DNA of 64,000 nucleotides from Paraburkholderia nodosa DSM 21604. GTDB lineage: Bacteria > Pseudomonadota > Gammaproteobacteria > Burkholderiales > Burkholderiaceae. Positions 26,309 through 34,458 of the stretch are shown piece by piece. How positions within the stretch are numbered: position 1 is the stretch's first letter; each line of letters opens with the position of its first letter. The stretch is from the NCBI RefSeq assembly GCF_000519185.1, contig NZ_JAFA01000018.1, forward strand, positions 62,001-126,000. The letters are read 5' to 3'. Made by a program: the position numbers and the translations under genes. Under the pieces are notes generated by a model. The model was not told the DNA's origin. It made no database searches and saw only the letters and a program-made list of their open reading frames with translations.

Positions 26309-26919
26309 CGGACCTCGCCCTCCCGCGTGTTGCGGGTCGCACGGACTTCGCGCGAAGGGGATCGGTCGGCTTGATGCAACGATAGGGAAAGTGCAATTGG
26401 AGTCATCGAGACAAGTGGCAAGGAAACAACATGAAAACGGCAACAGCAGCACGCAGACGCATCACGTCGCGTGTCCCGCAAGGGTGCCTGCTTCGATAGC
26501 CGGCGCGTCATTCGGTTCAATGCGGGCTCGATGCGGCCTCAACGCGCGTTCCATGCGCGAGCATCGAGCCGGGGGCACGAGTCCGAACGCGACGGCGGCA
26601 TGCGCCCGGCATGATGACATGCATGCACCCGGCCACACGCGGCTCGCCGAGTGTGGCGCGGGTGCGGGACAACCCCGTGTCACCGATTGGCGAACAGGTG
26701 CAGAATCATAACCGGCACCGACGCGACGATCGGCCGCAAGCACGTCGCGGTGGCGCCTCGAAGCCATCGGAGGGCGTTTGTGGCGCATGTGGCAAATGGT
26801 CACTATGAGTTCCCGATGCTAGAATCTGCTGCGTCGCCGCAGCGCGCACGGTCTTCTGCTTTCATCGCGCGCAGCCTAAAAGCCGGGCCGTTCGAAGCCT
26901 GGTCAGGTCCACGATAAAG
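26309..26919. other. 611-base intergenic region between copD and the cytochrome genes
   Basis: No conserved gene is seen. A 22-codon ORF at 26431-26499 on the plus strand starts MKTATAARRRITS and has AAGGA 6 bases upstream of its ATG, so it could be a micro-protein or leader peptide, but nothing else supports it. The promoter of the cytochrome operon should lie near the right end, where TAGAAT at about 26820 could be a -10 box. Confidence 0.4.
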
Positions 26920-27687
26920 ATGGAGTTACGCGTGTCCCCAAGACGTATCTTCCGACCGCTCATTCCGCTCGTCGCGCCTCTGGCAGCAGCACTTTTGCTC
27001 GGGACGACCGGCGTTCTCAGCGCTGCACATGCCCAGACGGCGGCCTCCGCGCCGCAGGCCAAAGCCCCCGACACGATCGCCGCACGCGTGCAGGGCTGCA
27101 CCGCGTGCCACGGCTCGCACGGGCAGGGCACCGACAACGACTACTTCCCGCGTCTCGCCGGCAAACCGGCCGAGTACCTGTTCAACCAGCTAATGAACTT
27201 CCGCGAGGGGCGCCGCAAGTACCCTCCGATGAATTATCTGGTCACCTATCTCTCCGACGACTACCTGCACGAGATCGCGACGTTCTTCTCGCAGCAGCGG
27301 CCGCCCTACCCGCCGCCCGCGAAACCTTCGGTCGGCAGCGACACGCTCGCGCGCGGTCAGCAGATCGTCCTGCACGGCGACCCGGCCAAGCAGGTGCCCG
27401 CCTGCGCGGCCTGCCACGGTGCGAAGCTCACCGGCATGGAGCCGGCCATTCCGGGTCTGGTCGGTCTGCACCTGGATTACATCAGCGCGCAGATCGGCGC
27501 CTGGCGCTCGGGCTCGCGGCATGCGAAGGCGCCCGACTGCATGCATGAGATCGCCACGCGCCTCACCGACGCAGACGTGAACGCGGTCGCGGCCTGGCTC
27601 TCCACGCAGAGCGCGCCGCAGAACCCCGTGCCGGCGCCGGCTGGCTCACTCAAGACGCCGCTTGCCTGCGGCAGCGAACCGCAATAA
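26920..27687 (+). CDS. Di-haem cytochrome c4-like protein
   Basis: A 255-residue periplasmic cytochrome. A signal peptide covers about residues 1-40 (hydrophobic PLIPLVAPLAAALLLGTTGVL, cleavage after AHA). Two class I haem sites are present: CTACH in the first half and CAACH in the second, each followed by a distal methionine region (e.g. YPPMNYLV; GMEPAIPGL). This duplicated layout is that of cytochrome c4, an electron donor to terminal oxidases. An alternative GTG start at 26932 has GGAG 6 bases before it. The tri-haem cytochrome gene begins 22 bases after the stop, so the two are co-transcribed. Confidence 0.88.
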   Translation: MELRVSPRRIFRPLIPLVAPLAAALLLGTTGVLSAAHAQTAASAPQAKAPDTIAARVQGCTACHGSHGQGTDNDYFPRLAGKPAEYLFNQLMNFREGRRKYPPMNYLVTYLSDDYLHEIATFFSQQRPPYPPPAKPSVGSDTLARGQQIVLHGDPAKQVPACAACHGAKLTGMEPAIPGLVGLHLDYISAQIGAWRSGSRHAKAPDCMHEIATRLTDADVNAVAAWLSTQSAPQNPVPAPAGSLKTPLACGSEPQ

Positions 27688-27709
27688 GGCGCCGGGGGAG
27701 ACAGCCAAT

Positions 27710-29005
27710 ATGAACCGCAAGTCCCTGTTCGCACTTTCCGCCGTGATCGTGGCCGCCGCCGCGGCCCTCGTACCGGTGCTCTGGTCGGGCACCCACTATC
27801 TGCACAACGGCGCGGCGCAGGCCGCGACACCCGTCGACCAGGCCGACCTCATCAAGAAGGGCGAGTACCTCGCGCGCGCCGGCGACTGTATCGCCTGCCA
27901 CACCGTGCGCGGCGGCCAGATGTTCGCGGGCGGCCTGCCGATGGCCACGCCGTTCGGCACGCTCTACACCCCGAACATCACGCCCGACGACCAGTACGGC
28001 ATCGGCAAGTGGAGCGCCGACGACTTCTATCGCGCCATGCACACGGGCCGCTCGAAGGACGGCAGCCTGCTCTATCCGGCGTTCCCGTTCGCGAGCTACA
28101 CCAAGGTCACGCGCGCCGACGCCGACGCGATCTTTGCCTATTTGCGCTCCGTCCCGCCAGTCAACGTGCCTAGCCGCCCGCACGAACTCAAGTTCCCGTT
28201 CAACAACCGCAACCTGCTGATCGGCTGGCGCACGCTGTTCTTCCGCGAAGGCGAATACAAGCCCGATCCGACCAAGTCGGTCGAATGGAACCGCGGCGCG
28301 TATCTCGTGGAAGGCCTCGGCCACTGCGGCATGTGCCACACGTCCATCAACGCAGTGGGCGGCCCGGTCAACTCGGCGGCCTTCGCGGGCGGCCTGATCC
28401 CGCTGCAGAACTGGTACGCGCCGTCGCTCACGGGCAGCGAAGGCGGCCTCGGCGACTGGGACATCAAGGACATCGCGAGCCTCCTGAAGACCGGCGTTTC
28501 CGAGCGCGGCGCCGTGTTCGGCCCGATGGCGGACGTGATCCACAACAGCCTGCAATACCTCTCGGACGACGACATCCACGCGATGGCCTCGTATCTGAAG
28601 ACCATCCCGCAGAAGAAGGAAGCGCCCGAAACGATGCAGATGGAGACTTCGGAAGCGTTCGGCGGCGAACTCTTGCAGCAAGGTCAGAAGATCTACCATG
28701 ACCAGTGTGCGAAGTGCCATGCGGAGAACGGTCTCGGCATGCCGCCGAACTTCCCGCCGCTTGCGAACAACCAGTCGATCCAGATGCATTCGGCCGTGAA
28801 CCCGATCCGCATGGTGCTCAATGGCGGCTATCCGCCGAGCACGGGGGGCAATCCGCGCCCGTACGGCATGCCGCCGTTCGCGCAGGCGCTCTCGAACCAG
28901 GAGGTTGCGGCGGTGGTGACGTTCATCCGCATGTCGTGGGGCAACAAGGGCACGCCGGTGTCCCCGCAGCAGGTCTCGGACCTGCGCTCGTCTCCGCTCG
29001 ACTGA
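27710..29005 (+). CDS. Tri-haem cytochrome c (dehydrogenase cytochrome subunit type)
   Basis: A 431-residue periplasmic or membrane-anchored protein. An uncleaved or cleavable N-terminal hydrophobic segment (SLFALSAVIVAAAAALVPVLW) precedes three haem sites, CIACH, CGMCH and CAKCH. The layout matches the cytochrome subunit of membrane alcohol, gluconate and sorbitol dehydrogenases (AdhB-like), for example GKWSADDFYRAMHTGRSKDG and WYAPSLTGS. No flavin or quinoprotein dehydrogenase gene is next to it, so its electron donor is not evident; the cytochrome c4 just upstream is a plausible partner. ATG 27710 is preferred for the signal-like start. Confidence 0.88.
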   Translation: MNRKSLFALSAVIVAAAAALVPVLWSGTHYLHNGAAQAATPVDQADLIKKGEYLARAGDCIACHTVRGGQMFAGGLPMATPFGTLYTPNITPDDQYGIGKWSADDFYRAMHTGRSKDGSLLYPAFPFASYTKVTRADADAIFAYLRSVPPVNVPSRPHELKFPFNNRNLLIGWRTLFFREGEYKPDPTKSVEWNRGAYLVEGLGHCGMCHTSINAVGGPVNSAAFAGGLIPLQNWYAPSLTGSEGGLGDWDIKDIASLLKTGVSERGAVFGPMADVIHNSLQYLSDDDIHAMASYLKTIPQKKEAPETMQMETSEAFGGELLQQGQKIYHDQCAKCHAENGLGMPPNFPPLANNQSIQMHSAVNPIRMVLNGGYPPSTGGNPRPYGMPPFAQALSNQEVAAVVTFIRMSWGNKGTPVSPQQVSDLRSSPLD

Positions 29006-29341
29006 GGCCTGTGTCGACCGGAGTTGACGCTTTAGCGCCTGCTCCGGTCCCATAGCGCTTACTCTGGTCCCATGCAAAGCCGTCCGCCGCCGTTAGGGCC
29101 CCAGCCCTTACGGCGGTCCCACGCAAGTGGTTACTGCTATAGTGACGGTTGCCTGATAAGGGCGCAGTCCGCAAAGCGCGGGCTGCGCCCTTCGCTATTT
29201 GGCGCCGGGCCGTGCGGTGAAAACGGCTCCGTGGCCCGTCAGGCCTGGTTTTGAACGCTGCGCTCGAGCACGGCGCCGTACGGGGCGGAACACTGTTCCA
29301 CCGGCGCGCCTCGCGCTCAAGAAGAACAAGGAGTGGTCGTC
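29006..29341. other. Structured intergenic region with repeated GGTCCCA boxes
   Basis: No gene is supported. The inverted repeat GACCGGAG / CTCCGGTC lies at 29016-29049. A near-exact direct repeat, CTC(C/T)GGTCCCAT, occurs at 29042 and 29062, exactly 20 bases apart, and GGTCCCA recurs at 29115. A 13-bp stem with one mismatch spans 29087-29116 with loop CCCA. TATAGT at 29138-29143 could be a -10 box. A second strong hairpin follows at 29158-29192. See findings. Confidence 0.5.
29158..29192 (+). terminator. Strong hairpin, possible terminator
   Basis: AAGGGCGCAG / CTGCGCCCTT (10 bp) with a further four inner pairs (CCGC/GCGG) and a 5-base loop. Only a weak T-rich stretch (CGCTATTT) follows. 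It may end the cytochrome transcript or an RNA encoded in this gap. Confidence 0.45.
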
Positions 29342-29962
29342 ATGCACGCCGGTGAGCGTCTGAACAGCATTACTCACCTCGTGGGCGCGATGTTGTCGGT
29401 AGCGGGGCTCGTCTCGCTCGTGACGCTCGCGGCGCTGGATCACGACGCTTATAAGGTCGTGAGCTTTGCGGTATACGGGGCGATGTTGTGCGCGCTGTAC
29501 ACGATCTCGACGCTGTATCACGGCGTGCGCGGCATCCGCCTGAAGGCGGTGCTGCAAAAGTGCGACCATGCCGCGATCTATCTGCTCATCGCGGGAAGCT
29601 ATACTCCGTTCACGCTGGTGACGCTGCGTGGACCCTGGGGCTGGTCGCTCTTCGGCGTTAGCTGGGGGCTCGCGGCCCTTGGCATCGTCCAGGAACTCAC
29701 GCTCGGGCGGCGCACGAGAGTGCTTTCGATGGTGCTCTACGTGGTGATGGGGTGGCTCGCGGTGGTGGCGGTTCGCCCGCTCATCGAAGCCTTGCCGGCC
29801 GCGGGCGCGGCGTGGCTGCTGGCCGGCGGCGTCATTTACAGCGTCGGCATTTATTTTTTCGTCAATGACGAGCGCATCCGGCACGGACATGGAATCTGGC
29901 ATCTGTTCGTGCTCGCCGGAAGCGTCTGTCAATTCGTGAGCGTCGCGCGCTACGTCGCGTGA
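29342..29962 (+). CDS. Haemolysin III family membrane protein
   Basis: A 206-residue protein with seven hydrophobic segments of the HlyIII/YqfA/PAQR family. Family motifs are seen: ERLNSITHLVGA at the start, STLYHGVRG with a metal-ligand His, DHAAIYLLIAGSYTPF and the C-terminal HGIWHLFVLAGS with two more histidines; these form the zinc site in PAQR receptors. Despite the name, a cytolytic role is not established for most members. ATG 29342 is chosen because AAGGAG lies 8 bases upstream, while the in-frame GTG at 29333 overlaps that ribosome site. Confidence 0.9.
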   Translation: MHAGERLNSITHLVGAMLSVAGLVSLVTLAALDHDAYKVVSFAVYGAMLCALYTISTLYHGVRGIRLKAVLQKCDHAAIYLLIAGSYTPFTLVTLRGPWGWSLFGVSWGLAALGIVQELTLGRRTRVLSMVLYVVMGWLAVVAVRPLIEALPAAGAAWLLAGGVIYSVGIYFFVNDERIRHGHGIWHLFVLAGSVCQFVSVARYVA

Positions 29963-30219
29963 CGCGTCAATGCGAAGACATCGCACGGCCGCCGCAGTGT
30001 CCGCGGCCGCACGATGCAACTTAACGCCAGACGACGGGTCTTGATAGACCCGTCCGTTCCATGAAGAAAAAACGCGGCGCGCGCACTGGCGTGCCGTCCG
30101 AACAACGCGAAAAGGCGGCTTCACCGGGCGCATTTGAATCCGGCAACACCGCTTTGGCTGCGCAGCGCGCCTTCGGGCCGCGAAGCGACGCCCGCGCTAC
30201 TGCAATACAACAGGTGTTT

Positions 30220-31872
30220 ATGTCTTTCGATTCTCTCGGCTTGTCCGAACCGCTGGTCCGCGCAGTCAACGAACTTGGGTACAGCACGCCCACGCCTATC
30301 CAGGCGCAGGCGATTCCCGCCGTGCTCGGCGGCGGCGACCTGCTCGCCGGCGCGCAAACCGGCACCGGCAAGACCGCCGGCTTCACGCTGCCGATCCTGC
30401 AACGCCTCACGGACATGGCGCCGGCAGCGGGCGGCAAGCGCGTGGTGCGCGCGCTGATCCTCACGCCCACGCGCGAGCTCGCCGCGCAGGTCGAAGAGAG
30501 CGTGCGCGCCTACGGCAAGTATCTGAAGCTCAAGTCCACGGTGATGTTCGGCGGCGTGGGCATCAATCCGCAAATCGACGCGCTCAGGCGCGGCGTGGAT
30601 ATCGTGGTCGCGACACCGGGTCGCCTGCTCGATCACATGCAGCAAAAGACGATCGATCTTTCGCAGCTCGAGATTCTCGTGCTCGACGAAGCCGACCGCA
30701 TGCTCGACATGGGCTTCATCCACGACATCAAGCGCGTGCTCGCGAAGCTCCCGCCCAAGCGCCAGAACCTGCTCTTCTCGGCCACCTTCGCCGATGAGAT
30801 CAAGGCGCTCGCCGACAGCCTGCTCGATTCGCCCGCGCTCATCGAAGTCGCGCGCCGCAACACCACGGCCGAAACCGTGGCGCAGAAGATCTATCCCGTC
30901 GACCGCGACCGCAAGCGCGACCTGCTCACGCACCTGATCCGCCAGCACAACTGGTTTCAGGTGCTCGTGTTCACGCGCACCAAGCACGGCGCGAACCGCC
31001 TCGCCGAGCAGCTCACGAAGGACGGCATCAGCGCGCTCGCGATTCACGGCAACAAGAGCCAGTCGGCACGCACGCGCGCTTTGAGCGAGTTCAAGGACGC
31101 CACGCTCCAGGTGCTCGTCGCGACCGACATCGCCGCGCGCGGGATCGATATCGATCAGCTTCCGCACGTCGTCAACTACGATCTGCCCAACGTGCCCGAG
31201 GACTACGTGCACCGCATCGGCCGCACCGGCCGCGCGGGCGCGACGGGCGAAGCCGTGTCGCTCGTGTGCGTGGACGAGCATCAACTGCTCAAGGACATCG
31301 AGAAGCTCATCAAGCGCGCGGTGCCCCAGGAGGTCATTGCGGGCTTCGAGCCGGACCCGAACGCGAAGCCCGAGCCGATCCAGCGCCGCAGCCAGCCCCA
31401 AGGGCGCTCGCCGCGCCAGGGGCAAGGCCAGGGCCAGGGCCGCGGTGCGTCGAATGGCGCGAATGCCACGAACGGCGGACGACCCGCGCAGGCGCGTGAA
31501 CCGCGTGAGTCGCGCGGCGGTAATCGCGAAGGTGGCCGCGAAGGTGGCCGTGAAGGCAACCGCGAAGGTGGCCGCGACAGCAACCGCGCGCAGCCAGCCA
31601 GCGGTGGCGGCAACGGCGGCCAGCGCCCGGCCAAGCCGGCCTCGAACGGCGGCGTGCGCACCGCCAAGCCCGTGAAACAGCAAGGCGCGAATCACGGCTC
31701 ACAAGGCGCGCGCGGCGAGCATACGCGTCGCGAAAGCCAGCGCGGCGTTTCGCACGAGAGCGCCATGGGCCGCCCGCAACAACGCAAGCCCCAAGGCAAC
31801 CCGGGCGCACTGCTCGGCGGCCGCCCAGGCGGCAATTCGCGCCGCGACGGCAACGGCCAGCGCGATCGCTGA
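30220..31872 (+). CDS. rhlE: DEAD-box ATP-dependent RNA helicase RhlE
   Basis: A 550-residue DEAD-box helicase that unwinds RNA duplexes, probably in ribosome assembly and cold adaptation. Motifs: Q motif TPTPIQAQAIP, motif I AQTGTGKT (45-52), DEAD at 156-159, FSATF (motif III) and HRIGRTGRAG (motif VI). After about residue 385 comes a 165-residue basic, Gly/Arg/Gln/Asn-rich tail with RGG-like repeats, likely an RNA-binding and disordered region. The start MSFDSLGLSEPLVRA at 30220 fits RhlE; an in-frame ATG at 30061 adds 53 non-conserved residues. A bidirectional terminator follows. Confidence 0.94.
   Translation: MSFDSLGLSEPLVRAVNELGYSTPTPIQAQAIPAVLGGGDLLAGAQTGTGKTAGFTLPILQRLTDMAPAAGGKRVVRALILTPTRELAAQVEESVRAYGKYLKLKSTVMFGGVGINPQIDALRRGVDIVVATPGRLLDHMQQKTIDLSQLEILVLDEADRMLDMGFIHDIKRVLAKLPPKRQNLLFSATFADEIKALADSLLDSPALIEVARRNTTAETVAQKIYPVDRDRKRDLLTHLIRQHNWFQVLVFTRTKHGANRLAEQLTKDGISALAIHGNKSQSARTRALSEFKDATLQVLVATDIAARGIDIDQLPHVVNYDLPNVPEDYVHRIGRTGRAGATGEAVSLVCVDEHQLLKDIEKLIKRAVPQEVIAGFEPDPNAKPEPIQRRSQPQGRSPRQGQGQGQGRGASNGANATNGGRPAQAREPRESRGGNREGGREGGREGNREGGRDSNRAQPASGGGNGGQRPAKPASNGGVRTAKPVKQQGANHGSQGARGEHTRRESQRGVSHESAMGRPQQRKPQGNPGALLGGRPGGNSRRDGNGQRDR
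31513..31584 (+). repeat. 12-base tandem repeat inside rhlE
   Basis: Six units of a 12-base repeat related to CGCGAAGGTGGC encode the peptide units RGGN, REGG, REGG, REGN, REGG and RDSN in the RhlE tail. In-frame gain or loss of units would change tail length without breaking the gene. Confidence 0.85.
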
Positions 31873-31890
31873 TCTTCGCTTGCAGAAACG

Positions 31891-31919
31891 AAAAAGCCCG
31901 CTCGAACAGCGGGCTTTTT
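31891..31919. terminator. Bidirectional terminator between rhlE and the ferritin-like gene
   Basis: A perfect 12-bp stem, AAAAAGCCCGCT with AGCGGGCTTTTT, and 5-base loop CGAAC. T-runs arise on both strands, suiting the convergent genes that end at 31872 and 31939. Confidence 0.95.
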
Positions 31920-31938
31920 GTTTTCGCGCGCCGATGTC

Positions 31939-32772
31939 CTAGCGGAAGAAGACGTGTTGCGTGATCTTCGCGAGCGGATAGTGCACGCCGGGCCGGATCT
32001 TCGCAGGCAGGTTGAGCGGCTTGAGCAGCATCTTCACGCACATGTCGGCGGAAAGATTGTGGCGCACCAGCTTGTTCACGCGCGCGGTGAGCTCGCGGCT
32101 ATAGGCATCGTCGCGCACGCGGTCGGGGTAGCGGCTCGCGTACACATGGCGCAGCGCGATCTCGGAATCCTCGTTCTTGATCTCCATCACGCGGCGCATG
32201 AGCGCACCGAGTACGGCGAGACGCCCGTGCCCTTCTATCTGGTTGTACTTCTTGAAATAGCGGAAAAAGTGCTTGTAGTGGCGCACTTCGTCGCTGCGAA
32301 TGTTGTCGGTGATTTCCTTGAGCACGGGCTCATCCGAATACTCGCCGATCGCGCGGTAAAGCGTGGCGGTGCCGGTTTCGACCACGCAGCGCGCAACCAT
32401 TTCGAGCGCGCGCGTTTTCTCGAACTCCTCGAATGAACAGGTCTTCGAATACTCTTCGATGAAGGTCTGAAACGCCGCGTCCCAGTCGAACTCGGGCCAC
32501 ACGTACTGGATGTACGTCTTCAGCGCACGCCCGTGCTGAAGCTCCTCGGGCTCCCATTCGCGGTTGAGCCACTCTGAGACCTCGGGGTCGCCGTTGAAGA
32601 ATACGTTCAGGTTACTGGTGTAAAGGTCGGAACCGCTTTCAATGAACGAAGAGGCGGCGAGGAGCAGCATCAGGTCTTCGTTGGCGGCGGCACGTTGACG
32701 GTCGATACGTGTGAGATCGATGTCTTCGATGCGCCAGGGCATCACATGGCGAGGCTCATTGTCGTTACGCAT
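31939..32772 (-). CDS. Ferritin-like diiron domain protein
   Basis: A 277-residue helical protein of the ferritin-like superfamily, resembling acyl-ACP desaturase-type proteins. Probable diiron ligands are in FIESGSDLY, EPEELQHGRAL (ExxH), EMVARCVVETGTATLY and the second ExxH in RSDEVRHYKHFF. There is no signal peptide, so it is cytoplasmic. A fatty-acid desaturase, hydroxylase or other oxygen-dependent function is possible; substrate unknown. The ATG at 32772 has TAGGA 5 bases upstream. It stands alone, converging on rhlE. Confidence 0.85.
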   Translation of the reverse strand: MRNDNEPRHVMPWRIEDIDLTRIDRQRAAANEDLMLLLAASSFIESGSDLYTSNLNVFFNGDPEVSEWLNREWEPEELQHGRALKTYIQYVWPEFDWDAAFQTFIEEYSKTCSFEEFEKTRALEMVARCVVETGTATLYRAIGEYSDEPVLKEITDNIRSDEVRHYKHFFRYFKKYNQIEGHGRLAVLGALMRRVMEIKNEDSEIALRHVYASRYPDRVRDDAYSRELTARVNKLVRHNLSADMCVKMLLKPLNLPAKIRPGVHYPLAKITQHVFFR

Positions 32773-33412
32773 TGTGTCCTACTCCCGAAGCGGCGTTTTA
32801 CGCTCACGACGCGCGGCGCCCGGCCGGAAGCCCGAGGCCCGGCGAACTGCGCCAGTCACGCGCGGCGAACGTTACAAGCCATCCCTATTTCCATCTTAGC
32901 TGTACTTTCGCGTAGCTGCAGTCACAAAGCACAGACCGGGCCCGGTTCCCGCAGTTCCGCGAATTGACGACCTCTTCGCGTTACGTCATGTGACGATCAC
33001 CGGCCGAGGCGCAAACGCATTACGCGCGGGTACCCGCGGGCATACCGTGCGTTTGATGCGTAGCGTATCGACGCGGATTCGCTCGCTGCGTGCCGCGCTG
33101 CGGCACGAACTTCAAGTGATTTCGCGAATCCAGGCGGCTCGCAACACCGCTGCGTGCGGGCTCGAATGTCAAAGGGAAAATTTTCGGGGCGTGGTTTGTA
33201 CAACGCAGCGGCGTTGACTACACTCCAGTTCCCCGAGGTAGATCCCGGGCTGGATGCCGTTTTGGCCGCGCACAGGCGGTCCGGGCGGCCGGTCCCTCCA
33301 GCCAGCCGATCTGCACGGTCGCAGGCTTTCGCTCACACCACCGCATTCCTGTCGCTGCGCCGCCCTGCGGGCCGCAACCGGCGACCTCTGATGCGGCAAC
33401 ACGGAGAGAACG
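32773..33412. other. 640-base intergenic region
   Basis: No conserved gene is recognised on either strand. It must hold divergent promoters for the ferritin-like gene and the 65-residue ORF at 33413. The sequence around 33165-33235 is relatively A/T-rich (GGGAAAATTTTCGG; TTGTACAA palindrome; TTGACT at about 33214) and is the likeliest promoter zone for the plus-strand gene. Nothing else stands out. Confidence 0.4.
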
Positions 33413-33610
33413 ATGCTGAGTCCGCATGAATTCGCCACCCTGCTGCTAGTACAGGACGCCCCCAACCAGCTCGACATGGAGCGAGAAGAACTGGACGCCT
33501 TGCTCGAACGACAGCTCGTCCAACTGGAGCGCCTTGCATCCGGCCTTCAGCAATGGCGACTAACCGAAATCGGCGACTCTGCGTTACGCGCCATCAAACG
33601 GTGTTCGTAG
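33413..33610 (+). CDS. Small hypothetical protein
   Basis: A 65-residue protein with no recognised domain. It begins MLSPHEFATLLLVQDAPNQLD and ends in RLTEIGDSALRAIKRCS; a Glu/Leu-rich central helix (REELDALLERQLVQLERLASGLQ) and a C-terminal WRLTEIGDSAL segment are reminiscent of the end of small winged-helix proteins (turn plus strand), but this is weak. GGAGA lies 6 bases before the ATG and codon composition is protein-like. Short conserved proteins like this occur in Burkholderia. No signal peptide or membrane segment. Confidence 0.7.
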   Translation: MLSPHEFATLLLVQDAPNQLDMEREELDALLERQLVQLERLASGLQQWRLTEIGDSALRAIKRCS

Positions 33611-33758
33611 CCTGATCCCGCGGGCCGAGCACCCGCGTAGTCACAGGCTCCATTGCCCTCTATCGATTTGCGCGGACGCATGGGTCGTCCGCCAGCCCGG
33701 CTTGTCGGGCACGTCCCCGATGCAGGCGCACGGCAGTAGACGTACGCGCCTGCAGTGC
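33611..33758 (+). other. Chain of hairpins in the 3' region of the small ORF; possible sRNA
   Basis: Consecutive perfect stems: CGCGGG/CCCGCG (33619-33637), GCGGACG/CGTCCGC (33672-33692), GCCCG/CGGGC (33695-33710) and TGCAGGCGC/GCGCCTGCA (33721-33754), ending at a strong terminator. No ORF with support lies here. It could be a long 3' untranslated region that yields a small RNA, or an independent ncRNA gene. Confidence 0.4.
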
Positions 33759-33805
33759 ATGGTCACGCGGACCCGCGCGCTTCATGCCCGCGTGACCATT
33801 TTTTT
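33759..33805 (+). terminator. Strong Rho-independent terminator
   Basis: A perfect 12-bp stem, ATGGTCACGCGG at 33759-33770 with CCGCGTGACCAT at 33788-33799, and a T-run of seven to 33805. A further 8-bp hairpin GCGCGTGC/GCACGCGC follows at 33806-33827, which may serve the convergent lipoprotein gene. Confidence 0.92.
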
Positions 33806-33859
33806 GCGCGTGCCTCTTTGCACGCGCGGACGCGCGCACCCTGCCGCGGCACTATGCGC

Positions 33860-34237
33860 CTACCCGGCTCTCAGCGTGGGGTCGACCGCCGCCCGCCAGC
33901 TCAGCGCCTGGGCGCGCTGCGTATTGAGGAAGTTCACCCACTCACCCCGCGCCTCGCCGTTGCCGCTCTTGCCGAGCGTGGTGTATTGCTGCGCGAGCTG
34001 AGCCTGGAAGCCGCAAAACTGGTCCTGGGGCAGCCTGCCGCGCCGATTGGCGACCCACGCATCGAAAATGGCCGCGTAGACGCCCGGCGCATACGCACCG
34101 AAATCGACCGCCTGCCCGCCGCACATCTGTTGCAAAGCGGCCAGCGACGGTGCGCGCCCCCCGCCTTCCGGGCCCGGCGGCGCGCCCACGCACCCCGCGA
34201 GCAGCACGGCCGCACCGATCATTGCAATTGCACGCAT
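33860..34237 (-). CDS. Putative lipoprotein
   Basis: A 125-residue protein with a lipoprotein signal peptide: MRAIAMIGAAVLLAGC, lipobox LAGC, so cleavage and acylation at Cys16. The mature part starts with a Gly/Pro-rich linker, then a compact domain with two more cysteines (QQMCGGQAV and DQFCGFQAQ) that could form a disulfide. I recognise no family. The start at 34237 is chosen for the signal peptide; the longer open frame upstream overlaps the divergent glpK region and is not protein-like. Convergent with the hairpin region to its left. Confidence 0.78.
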   Translation of the reverse strand: MRAIAMIGAAVLLAGCVGAPPGPEGGGRAPSLAALQQMCGGQAVDFGAYAPGVYAAIFDAWVANRRGRLPQDQFCGFQAQLAQQYTTLGKSGNGEARGEWVNFLNTQRAQALSWRAAVDPTLRAG

Positions 34238-34458
34238 GATTGCCTCGTTATCGTTTTCGACTGGTTGGAACGACTGCATCCCGACTCGGTTATTGTCGCA
34301 CCGCGCCGCGCGAGCGACACCCTGGCCGTTGCGTCGCGCCGCGTCGAGCGCAAATCGCTTTCGGGCTATGCTGGATTCGATGCCACGCACCTCGTTGCGC
34401 GCCGGTCGACGGCCGGTCGACGCGCGTACCGCCGCGCACCCTCCACGGAGACTGCACG

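Noticed and set aside
31513..31584. CRISPR-like repeat array
   Set aside because: The repeats are contiguous 12-base coding units with no spacers, inside rhlE.
30121..31695. 524-codon minus-strand open frame over rhlE
   Set aside because: Antisense to a helicase with all motifs intact; composition is shadow-like.
33154..33429. Plus-strand open frame overlapping the start of the 65-residue ORF
   Set aside because: It overlaps the well-supported small gene, lacks a ribosome site and has a composition unlike a real protein.
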